Source: an uncultured Clostridia bacterium (GTDB taxonomy: Bacteria; Bacillota; Clostridia; TANB77; CAG-508). From it: a stretch of DNA of 64,000 nt. The position numbers were made by a program, and so were the translations under genes. Of the stretch, positions 45,652 through 52,748 are shown piece after piece. How positions within the stretch are numbered: position 1 is the first letter of the stretch; the number at the start of each line of letters is the position of its first letter. The stretch spans positions 62,001 through 126,000 of the forward strand of contig CAKPNF010000002.1 in assembly GCA_934168305.1 (NCBI GenBank). The letters are read 5' to 3'. Under the pieces are notes generated by a model. The model was not told where the DNA came from, did not search any database, and saw nothing but the letters and a program-made list of their open reading frames with translations.

Positions 45652-46248
45652 ATGAAAGATATTTTAAAATCAATAGGTAGAGGGATTGTAAAAGGTGCAA
45701 TTTGGATTTATTGTAAAATAGTATATAGATTTGAGGTAATAGGAAAAGAAAATATACCAAAAGAGGGTCCTATAATTATATGTGGAAATCACAGAAGTTT
45801 TTTAGATCCACCATTAATGGAAGTAACAACAGGTAGATATACTAGATTTTTAGCAAAAGAAGAATTAACAAAAAATAAATTTTTAGCGTTTTTAGGTTAT
45901 GTATTTGATGCAATATTAGTGAAGAGAGATTCAAAAGAGGTTATTGCACTTAAGGAATCTTTGAAAACTTTAAAGAATGGGGATTGTTTAGCTTTATTTC
46001 CAGAAGGAACAAGAAATGGCTTAGCAAAAGGTGAAAAAGTCAAAGATGGTGCAGCATTTTTTGCTGTAAGAAGCGGTGCACCTGTTGTACCTTGTGGTAT
46101 TAAAGGCGGAGAAAAAGGAAAAAGAAAAGTTACTATTACTTATGGAAAACCTTTAGATTTTAGTGAGTATAAAGGTAGCAAAGATAAAGAAGTTCTTGAT
46201 AAGGTTACTGAGGAAATTATGAACAATATTATTGAACTTACAAAATAA
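45652..46248 (+). CDS. plsC: 1-acyl-sn-glycerol-3-phosphate acyltransferase
   Basis: A 198-residue membrane-associated acyltransferase making phosphatidic acid. ICGNHRSFLDPPLME holds the HX4D active site and FPEGTRNGLAKGEKVKDGAA the substrate-binding motif. An N-terminal hydrophobic segment anchors it. ATG 45652 with GGGAG upstream is chosen; an earlier in-frame ATG lies inside the previous gene. It uses acyl-ACP or acyl-phosphate made by the fab operon. Confidence 0.93.
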   Translation: MKDILKSIGRGIVKGAIWIYCKIVYRFEVIGKENIPKEGPIIICGNHRSFLDPPLMEVTTGRYTRFLAKEELTKNKFLAFLGYVFDAILVKRDSKEVIALKESLKTLKNGDCLALFPEGTRNGLAKGEKVKDGAAFFAVRSGAPVVPCGIKGGEKGKRKVTITYGKPLDFSEYKGSKDKEVLDKVTEEIMNNIIELTK

Positions 46249-46301
46249 AATTGTATTTTTTAATAGAAAATTAGTGGAGATAATTTTTTTTAAAAGGTAT
46301 A

Positions 46302-46324
46302 AATAGTAAGTTGTTGTTGAGGTT
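46302..46324. repeat. 23-nt direct repeat, left copy
   Basis: AATAGTAAGTTGTTGTTGAG and the following GTT match 46884-46906 in 21 of 23 positions. The two copies flank the GNAT gene, 582 nt apart. Confidence 0.6.
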
Positions 46325-46360
46325 AGATTTCTAATTATATAAAGAAAGGTTGAAAAATAA

Positions 46361-46840
46361 GTGATTGAAATAGTAGAATATAAGAATGAATATGCAAAAG
46401 ATTTGTCAGAAATAATACTAGATAATATGTATAAAATTAATATTAAAGAGCATGGAAAAGATATAATAGATAGAATTTCAAAGTATTTTACGGAAGATGA
46501 AATAAAGAAAAATTTTCCACAAAGAACTAAATGCTTAGTAGCATTAAAAAATGAGAAGGTTGTTGGTACAGCAAGTATTGATCGATATAAAGGTGATAAA
46601 ACAGGAAAAAAGTACATTGTATTAACAGTATTTGTAAAAATAAAAAATCATCGACAAGGAATAGGAAAAGAATTAATTGAAAATATAGAAAAAATTGCAG
46701 TAAATGTTGGGTGTAAGGAGCTAGTAATACCTTCTTCTGTTTACGCTTGTGAATTTTACCGTAAATTTGGATTTGATTATCTAGATGGAAAGAAAATTCA
46801 AAATGAAGATAAGGAATATATTTTAACAAAAAAATATTAA
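46361..46840 (+). CDS. GNAT family N-acetyltransferase
   Basis: A 159-residue acetyltransferase. The acetyl-CoA loop is KNHRQGIGKELIENIEK, with a preceding beta-strand YIVLTVFVKI, and a C-terminal FYRKFGFDYLDGKK typical of GNATs. The start is GTG at 46361, about 11 nt after AAAGG. The substrate is unknown; small-molecule or antibiotic acetylation is possible. It is flanked by 23-nt direct repeats and lies directly upstream of the recombinase, so it may be part of the accessory region. Confidence 0.88.
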   Translation: MIEIVEYKNEYAKDLSEIILDNMYKINIKEHGKDIIDRISKYFTEDEIKKNFPQRTKCLVALKNEKVVGTASIDRYKGDKTGKKYIVLTVFVKIKNHRQGIGKELIENIEKIAVNVGCKELVIPSSVYACEFYRKFGFDYLDGKKIQNEDKEYILTKKY

Positions 46841-46854
46841 TTGATTGCTAGAGG

Positions 46855-46868
46855 CAAATTACAATTTA
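46855..46868. repeat. 14-nt direct repeat, left flank of the island
   Basis: CAAATTACAATTTA also occurs at 52596-52609. The two copies enclose the recombinase and the five-gene operon. The short AT-rich repeat could be chance, or an attachment-site duplication. Confidence 0.3.
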
Positions 46869-46883
46869 GTAATTAGTTAGAAA

Positions 46884-46906
46884 AATAGTAAGTTGTCGCT
46901 GAGGTT
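46884..46906. repeat. 23-nt direct repeat, right copy
   Basis: AATAGTAAGTTGTCGCTGAG and the following GTT match the copy at 46302, differing at two positions. It lies between the GNAT gene and the recombinase. Confidence 0.6.
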
Positions 46907-47054
46907 GAATTTTGAAATTTAAATAAAAAACTATAAATTTTTGAGGTGGGTATATAAAGTATGCTCATCTTTTATTATGTCAATTAAATATTGTATAATA
47001 TAGGTAGAGTTCTATATATTGTAAATTATGGAAAAATGTAAGGAGGTAATTGTC

Positions 47055-48050
47055 ATGAGAGAATTGTTTGTTGAAAAAGTAATTGATTGGGCAGGAGAAT
47101 TTTTAGACAATAACCAAAGAATAAAATTAAAAGAGATACTTACAGAAATATGTTTAAATTATCACATTGAAATATTAGAACAAAACCAAAAACAAGAAAT
47201 ACAAAAGAACAATGAAGAAATATTAAATAAATTTATATCATCAAAAGAAATTGAAGGCTGTTCAGTTAGAACATTAAAATATTATAAAGATAATATAACA
47301 AAAATGTTAGATACTGTAAATCTTCCAATAAATGAAATTACAATGGAAACATTAAGAAATTATTTATCAAATTATAAAAACAATTCAACTGCGGGTATGG
47401 TAACAATAGATAATATAAGAAGAACATTATCAAGTTTTTTTGCTTGGTTGGAAAACGAAGACTATATTGTAAAAAGTCCTGTTAGAAGAATCCATAAAGT
47501 AAAAGCAGTGAAAAAGGTAAAAGAAACGTTAACAGATGAAAATTTAGAAAAATTAAGAGATACTTGCTCAAATGTAAGAGATTTAGCAATATTAGAACTA
47601 TTAATTTCAACTGGTATGAGAGTCGGAGAACTTACTAGATTAAATATATCAGATATGAATTTTCAAGAAAGAAGTTGTATTGTTATAGGAAAAGGGAATA
47701 GTGAAAGAGAAGTTTATTTTAGTGCAAAGAGTAAAATGTATATAAAGAAATATTTGGAAACAAGAACAGATAATAATGAAGCATTATTTGTTTCACTTAT
47801 AAAACCCTATAATCGATTAGGAATATCAGGGATTGAAATTGCTATTAGAAACTTAGGAAAACAAGCAAATATAAACAAGGTACATCCACATAAATTTAGA
47901 AGAACAATGGCAACGATGGCTATTGATAAAGGCATGCCAATAGAACAAGTTCAAAAATTATTGGGACACATAAAAATAGATACTACAATGGAATATGCAA
48001 TGGTAAATCAAAATAATGTAAAAAATTCACATAGAAAATATATTAATTAA
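47055..48050 (+). CDS. Tyrosine recombinase/integrase (XerC/D-like)
   Basis: A 331-residue site-specific recombinase. The N-terminal SAM-like core-binding domain covers about 60-150. The catalytic domain has Arg in STGMRVGELTRL, Lys in IGKGNSER, HxxR in VHPHKFRRTMATM, His in LLGHIKIDTT, and the nucleophile Tyr in MEYAMVNQ, so it looks active. ATG 47055 with AAGGAGG upstream is preferred over ATG 47028. A TATAAT at 46994-46999 may be its -10. It lies at the head of the accessory genes and is likely responsible for their insertion or excision, or acts on other sites. Confidence 0.92.
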   Translation: MRELFVEKVIDWAGEFLDNNQRIKLKEILTEICLNYHIEILEQNQKQEIQKNNEEILNKFISSKEIEGCSVRTLKYYKDNITKMLDTVNLPINEITMETLRNYLSNYKNNSTAGMVTIDNIRRTLSSFFAWLENEDYIVKSPVRRIHKVKAVKKVKETLTDENLEKLRDTCSNVRDLAILELLISTGMRVGELTRLNISDMNFQERSCIVIGKGNSEREVYFSAKSKMYIKKYLETRTDNNEALFVSLIKPYNRLGISGIEIAIRNLGKQANINKVHPHKFRRTMATMAIDKGMPIEQVQKLLGHIKIDTTMEYAMVNQNNVKNSHRKYIN

Positions 48051-48451
48051 ATTGGATAAATAAAAAGTTGAATGTATAAAGCAAAAAGTCAGGATTAAAT
48101 GATAAAAAATTCAAAAATTATATTAAAACCTAGTAATATTAACGGTTACATGAAATTTAAAACATCAAAAACAGTTAAGGCCGTTGATATTGCTAGTTTT
48201 AGATATTTAATTAATATTTTATTGGATTTTTAAATTCTGAAATAGTTAATTTGGCTGAATATAATTTTATATATTTTTAATATACAAAAAATTAAATTTT
48301 TGTAATAAAAGATTTTTGTAATCCAATTGCATAAAGAATTACAACTTTTAAAAATAAAATTTCATGATTTAGTAATGGCAAAAAGTCAGAAAATATAGAC
48401 AATTCAATGTTTTTGTAATATAATGATTGTATCAAAAAAGGAGGCATTTAA
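48051..48451 (+). promoter_or_regulatory. 400-nt intergenic region with the island promoter
   Basis: No open frame of note. TAGACA (48396-48401) and TATAAT (48419-48424), 17 nt apart, form a good promoter for the Nudix operon. GCAAAAAGTCAG occurs twice, near 48080 and 48379. TTGTAAT and ATTACAA near 48315-48345 form a 7-bp stem. These could be attachment or regulatory sites, but nothing decisive is seen. Confidence 0.55.
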
Positions 48452-48994
48452 ATGGAAGAGAAGTTAGACGTATTAAATGAACGTGGGGAGTTTACAGGAA
48501 AGGTAGCTACAAGAGAAGAATGTCACAGGGAAGGATTGTGGCACAGAGCTGTATACGGATTCATAATAGATAAAAATTCAAATGTATTATTACAAAAAAG
48601 AAGTCAAAATAAAAAACTATGGCCGAACAAATGGGATGTAACTGTTGGTGGACATGTGGATTCAGGTGAATTTGGAAGACAAACAATAATCAGAGAGTGT
48701 AAAGAAGAACTTGGAATTGATGTAAAAGAAAACGAAATAAAATATCTAATATCTTCTACATCTGTGTATGAAAAGAATAACTATTCAAATAAGCACTATG
48801 ATGAATGTTATTTGATTTTGAAAGATGTTGACATTACAAAGTTAAAACTTCAAAAAGAGGAGGTATCTGATGTTCAGTATTTTTCGAAAGAAGAATTATT
48901 AGAAAGAATAGAAAATAATTTTGATGGATTAACAGAAAAAACTGGTTCATGGCATTTTTTAAAGAAAATATTAGAAGATGGTAGAATAAACTAA
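48452..48994 (+). CDS. Nudix hydrolase (IPP-isomerase-like subgroup)
   Basis: A 180-residue Nudix protein with an intact Nudix box from GHVDSGE to RECKEELGI (about residues 68-90). The N-terminal EKLDVLNERGEFTGKVATRE and LWHRAVYGFIID are typical of the YfcD/IPP-isomerase-like subgroup, which act on nucleotide or isoprenoid diphosphates. AGGAGG precedes the ATG. It is the first gene of a five-gene operon of nucleobase-related enzymes, which favours a nucleotide substrate; this is inference. Confidence 0.88.
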   Translation: MEEKLDVLNERGEFTGKVATREECHREGLWHRAVYGFIIDKNSNVLLQKRSQNKKLWPNKWDVTVGGHVDSGEFGRQTIIRECKEELGIDVKENEIKYLISSTSVYEKNNYSNKHYDECYLILKDVDITKLKLQKEEVSDVQYFSKEELLERIENNFDGLTEKTGSWHFLKKILEDGRIN

Positions 48995-49030
48995 AATAGA
49001 GATTACAAATATAACATGGAGGTAAAATGT

Positions 49031-49681
49031 ATGTTGAGCTTACACTATGATTTAGATAATGAAAAAGTAAAATATTTAATTACTACAGATGACAAATTAG
49101 GTAAATTAATTAAATATATCAATAAAACTGAATTGATAATTGAAGAAGATGGCTTTAAATGTATTGTTAAGTATATAATAGGACAGCAAATTAGTGATAA
49201 AGCTCGTGAAACTATTTGGCAACGTGTATGTGCAATTTTGAAAAATATAACACCTGAAAATATACTAGCGATAAATGATAATGAATTAAGAAAAGTAGGA
49301 TTATCAGAACGTAAAATTAATTACATAAAAATATTAGCATCAGCTGTTATCAGTGAAGATATAAATTTTTATGATTTTAAGGAACTCACCAATGAAGAAA
49401 TTATAAAAAAGTTAACTGCATTAAAAGGTATTGGTCAATGGACTGCTGAAATGTATTTGATTTTTTCATTAGGAAGAGAAAATGTACTTTCAAAAGGAGA
49501 TGGAACAATTAGACGTACAATACAGTGGATGTACGATTTGGAAAAATTACCATCTTCGGAAATATTGCTTAAATATTTTAGCAGTTGGACTCAGTATGCA
49601 ACAATTGTATCATCATATCTTTGGAAATCAATTGAATTAGGATTGGTGCAAAGACCTTTTAATGAGATTATATCAAATTAG
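49031..49681 (+). CDS. HhH-GPD DNA glycosylase, AlkA-like
   Basis: A 216-residue DNA-3-methyladenine glycosylase II-type protein. VKYIIGQQISDKARETIWQR, the helix-hairpin-helix LKGIGQWTAEMYLIF (about 131-145) and the catalytic Asp in KGDGTIRRT (about 157) are present, followed by YATIVSSYLWKS. It excises damaged bases such as alkylated purines. ATG 49031 is preferred, 8 nt after GGAGG; ATG 49016 overlaps that site. CGT arginine codons are frequent, unlike the surrounding chromosomal genes, which suggests recent transfer. Confidence 0.9.
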   Translation: MLSLHYDLDNEKVKYLITTDDKLGKLIKYINKTELIIEEDGFKCIVKYIIGQQISDKARETIWQRVCAILKNITPENILAINDNELRKVGLSERKINYIKILASAVISEDINFYDFKELTNEEIIKKLTALKGIGQWTAEMYLIFSLGRENVLSKGDGTIRRTIQWMYDLEKLPSSEILLKYFSSWTQYATIVSSYLWKSIELGLVQRPFNEIISN

Positions 49682-49693
49682 GAGGCTAAAAGT

Positions 49694-50944
49694 ATGGATA
49701 ATGGAAAATTATATTGGATGAATTATTCTATTAATATTGCTAATGGTTCAAAAGATAATAATTTGCGTGTAGGTGCTGTTTTAGTTACAGAAGATAATAA
49801 GCTAGTTTGTTCTGCTTATACAGACGAATGTTCTGGTTTATCGTGGTATGAAATATTATTGTCTAAAATAGAAAAAATAAATGTAAATAAGGCTTACTAT
49901 TTATTTTTAACAGTAAATACACTATTTTCGGAATCAGAATTTGACTTAAATAAACTAATGGAAAAAATAGCCATTGAAGAAATATACATAGGTGTTCCAG
50001 ACCCTAATTTGGCAGATTATTTATCGAATGATCCGATTGGTACATTCAGGAATATTTATCGTTATTCAGACAATTTGAAAAGAATGATATTGCAGCAAAA
50101 TCTTAATTATTACAGAAATGTTAAACAAAATATAAAATCTAGTCCATATTATTCTGCTAAGAGAATAAGCAATATAGTTATGGAAAAACTAGAAGAAAAA
50201 GGTATTTTTATTTCTAAAGAAGAATTGCAATCAAATAAACAAATTGAAAAATTAATTCAATTGATTGTTGAAAAGTATAAGTTTAATATAGATGATGCTA
50301 GTAAGCTAGTAAATTTGGTAATGTCTGAAGCATTTGATGAGAAATATGCAACATATAATTATTCAGATGATGCTCGTTCACTTAGTGTGGATTGGAAGAA
50401 TAATTTTTTAAAGATATATAACAAACTGTTATTATCTTCATTGGAAAATAAAGATATATTAGATGTTGGTGTAGGAAGTGGTAATGAAGCAATAGCATTA
50501 TTTTCTAATTGCCCTAATATTACATTTGTTGATATTGCACCAAATGGTTTGAAAAAGATAAAAAAACAAATTCCGAAATCAAATATTGTTGTATCAAGGG
50601 CTGAAAAGCTTGTTACATTAATAAATAATAGCTATGATATTTATATATCATTAAGAACATATAATTCGTCCTTTTTCAATGTAAAACAAGCAATTTCAGA
50701 AGCACATAGAGTTTTAAAAAAAGATGGTATTATAATTATTTCTATTGCAAATGGTTTTTTAAGCCCAGAGAATCAATATATAATTCCGGGCTTACTTATT
50801 CCAGGAACAGAGTTTGTTGATATTTATAGAGGGTTTGATATTATAAAGAAATTGTCGACAGAACTTTGTAATAATGGTTTTGAAGATATTAAATTTTTTC
50901 CAACAAAGGTAGAACTTTTTTTAACGGCTAAGGCAAAAAAATGA
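49694..50944 (+). CDS. Degenerate deaminase-like domain fused to a SAM methyltransferase
   Basis: A 416-residue fusion. Residues 5-105 look like a RibD/cytidine deaminase domain: LRVGAVLV, then CSAYTDECSG, and EEIYIGVPDPNLADYL. The zinc ligands are missing; the HAE site reads SWYEI and no PCxxC is seen, so deamination is unlikely and a nucleobase-binding role is inferred. A helical linker follows to about 245, then a class I methyltransferase with the SAM motif LDVGVGSGNEAIALF (about 255-269), and SEAHRVLKKDGIIIISIANG. The target is unknown. The start is ATG with AGGAGG upstream, 12 nt after the glycosylase gene. Confidence 0.7.
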   Translation: MDNGKLYWMNYSINIANGSKDNNLRVGAVLVTEDNKLVCSAYTDECSGLSWYEILLSKIEKINVNKAYYLFLTVNTLFSESEFDLNKLMEKIAIEEIYIGVPDPNLADYLSNDPIGTFRNIYRYSDNLKRMILQQNLNYYRNVKQNIKSSPYYSAKRISNIVMEKLEEKGIFISKEELQSNKQIEKLIQLIVEKYKFNIDDASKLVNLVMSEAFDEKYATYNYSDDARSLSVDWKNNFLKIYNKLLLSSLENKDILDVGVGSGNEAIALFSNCPNITFVDIAPNGLKKIKKQIPKSNIVVSRAEKLVTLINNSYDIYISLRTYNSSFFNVKQAISEAHRVLKKDGIIIISIANGFLSPENQYIIPGLLIPGTEFVDIYRGFDIIKKLSTELCNNGFEDIKFFPTKVELFLTAKAKK

Positions 50945-50969
50945 TGTGAATTTTTAAAGGAGGTACTAA

Positions 50970-51725
50970 ATGATTGAACCAAAAACATTTGCTCAGAAAG
51001 TAATAGAATTTAATAAAGAATTATCCAAAATATCAATGGAATTACCGGATGGTTTTAAAATTATAAATCCATTTAATGGAAGTCAAAAAGAAATAGTAAA
51101 TGAAATTTCAACAGTATTCTACAAAAGGTTTTATAATGACTGTAATAAGCGTCATATAATATTAGGAAGTTCTCCAGCACGTAGAGGAACAGCTATTACA
51201 GGTGTACCATTTGAGGATGCGGCACATCTTCAAAAAGAAACGGGTATTCTGATTGATAAGTTTTATGTTAACAAGTCATCGTCAGGCTTTTTATATGATG
51301 TAATTGAAAAATATGGTGGCTGCAAAAAGTTTTATTCTGATTTTTATATGAATTTTGTCTGTCCTGTTGGTATAGTTAGAACTAATTCAAAAGGAAATGA
51401 AGTTAACTGTAATTATTATGATAGTAAAAAATTACAAGAAACATTGTATTCACTTATTGTTAATTCAATACAGGCACAAATTGATTTAGGAATTGATACT
51501 TCCATATGTTATTGTATCGGAAGTGGAGAAAATTATACTTTTTTATCTAAGATAAATGAAAAACACAAATTTTTTGAAGAAATTATACCATTAGAACATC
51601 CACGATTTATAATGCAATATAATTCAAAACATAAAGATGAATTTCTTGAAAAGTATTTGACAGCTTTAAAACAAAATCATAATAAAGAAAAGGAGAATAA
51701 TATAGAATATGATAGAGAAAGATAG
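50970..51725 (+). CDS. SMUG2/DUF4918-like uracil-DNA glycosylase family protein
   Basis: A 251-residue protein. The start TFAQKVIEFNKELSKI with INPFNG, then YNDCNKRHIILGSSPARRG (about 55-73) and TGVPFEDAAHL match the SMUG2-type UDG family (DUF4918), where the usual reading is GINPGRFG. The second motif HPRFIMQYN is near residue 210. The variant active site (SSPARRG instead of INPGRFG) may change base specificity. The family removes uracil or its oxidised forms from DNA. AAGGAGG lies before the ATG. It overlaps the next gene by 17 nt. Confidence 0.75.
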   Translation: MIEPKTFAQKVIEFNKELSKISMELPDGFKIINPFNGSQKEIVNEISTVFYKRFYNDCNKRHIILGSSPARRGTAITGVPFEDAAHLQKETGILIDKFYVNKSSSGFLYDVIEKYGGCKKFYSDFYMNFVCPVGIVRTNSKGNEVNCNYYDSKKLQETLYSLIVNSIQAQIDLGIDTSICYCIGSGENYTFLSKINEKHKFFEEIIPLEHPRFIMQYNSKHKDEFLEKYLTALKQNHNKEKENNIEYDRER

Positions 51726-52491
51726 TAAAATATTAGTTCATTTTGATACTAACGATACAAGTATATATCAGCTAAAAGGAGATAGTATATCATTAATAAA
51801 AAAAGAAAGAGTTTTTTTTAATGAAACACTAATACATGACGAGTTATTCAAAAAGATTGATTATGTTATTGAAAAACTAAGAATGATTGTAGAAAAAGTT
51901 GATAATGAAAGTGTAAGATTATATGCTACTGGAGTCTTTCAGGAATTTTCAGAAGAAGAACAAACACAATTAATAATACATGTTTTTGTAAATTCAGGCT
52001 TATGTTTTAATATAGTAAAGCCTGATTTAGAACAATTTTACATTGAAAAAGGTTTGGAGAAAAGTAACGAAAAAAATATTATTAATGGAATTGTTCAACA
52101 GGAATTTAGAAAGGTTGTTATATGTGGTAGTTTTCAACAGAATATGCAAGAAATAGGGAACATCATAGGAATCTTAAAAAAACGAAATATTCAGATATTA
52201 AGTCCTTGGACAATGGATATTGTTCCTGAGTCCTTAGGTACTGACTTTATTCTTCTAGAAGGTCAAGAGTTAGTAAATGAAAGGGATGCATGGAGACATA
52301 AATATGATCATATGAATAAATTTAAAAAAGCAGATGCTATTATAGTATGTAATCCTGAAGGAAGAATAGGAAAAGGGACTATGTTTGAATTTGGTTTCAT
52401 GATAGCGTATTCAAAAAGAATTATTTTTACAAATGAACCGAAAGACTTATCAATTCCATTTCCATATGAGATAGGATTAAATTTTATGTAA
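51709..52491 (+). CDS. Nucleoside 2-deoxyribosyltransferase-fold protein with extra N-terminal domain
   Basis: A 260-residue protein. The C-terminal half (about 128-250) has VVICGSFQQNMQEIG, then KADAIIVCNPEGRIGKGTMF and EFGFMIAYSKRIIFTNE. This is the flavodoxin-like fold of nucleoside deoxyribosyltransferases and CMP/dNMP N-glycosidases, with a candidate catalytic Glu near 227. The N-terminal 125 residues are not recognised; ILVHFDTNDTSIYQL faintly resembles an actin-like/Ppx start. It may cleave or exchange bases on nucleotides. AGGAG lies before the ATG within the previous gene. It is the last gene of the operon. Confidence 0.7.
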   Translation: MIEKDSKILVHFDTNDTSIYQLKGDSISLIKKERVFFNETLIHDELFKKIDYVIEKLRMIVEKVDNESVRLYATGVFQEFSEEEQTQLIIHVFVNSGLCFNIVKPDLEQFYIEKGLEKSNEKNIINGIVQQEFRKVVICGSFQQNMQEIGNIIGILKKRNIQILSPWTMDIVPESLGTDFILLEGQELVNERDAWRHKYDHMNKFKKADAIIVCNPEGRIGKGTMFEFGFMIAYSKRIIFTNEPKDLSIPFPYEIGLNFM

Positions 52492-52595
52492 TATTTTATT
52501 GAAATAGAATAATTTGAAATTTGCAAAAAGAACAGCTTATATAAGAATTTTTTAGATGTTCTTTTATTAAAAATATAAGTTATGCATCTTAGCAA

Positions 52596-52609
52596 CAAAT
52601 TACAATTTA
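52596..52609. repeat. 14-nt direct repeat, right flank of the island
   Basis: CAAATTACAATTTA identical to 46855-46868. It lies after the last operon gene and before the typA promoter. Confidence 0.3.
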
Positions 52610-52670
52610 TCGTTGAAAATAAATTAGTAACAATTAATTATACTTTACATAAAATAAAGTCAAAAATTCA

Positions 52671-52699
52671 TTGACAAACTTTGAATTTAGTAGTATAAT
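52671..52699 (+). promoter_or_regulatory. Strong sigma-A type promoter for typA
   Basis: Consensus TTGACA (52671-52676) and TATAAT (52694-52699) with a 17-nt spacer, 50 nt before the typA start. Confidence 0.85.
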
Positions 52700-52748
52700 T
52701 TTAAAGTTAGAAAGAAACGGAATTTAAATAAAAAAAGGGGTAATAAAA

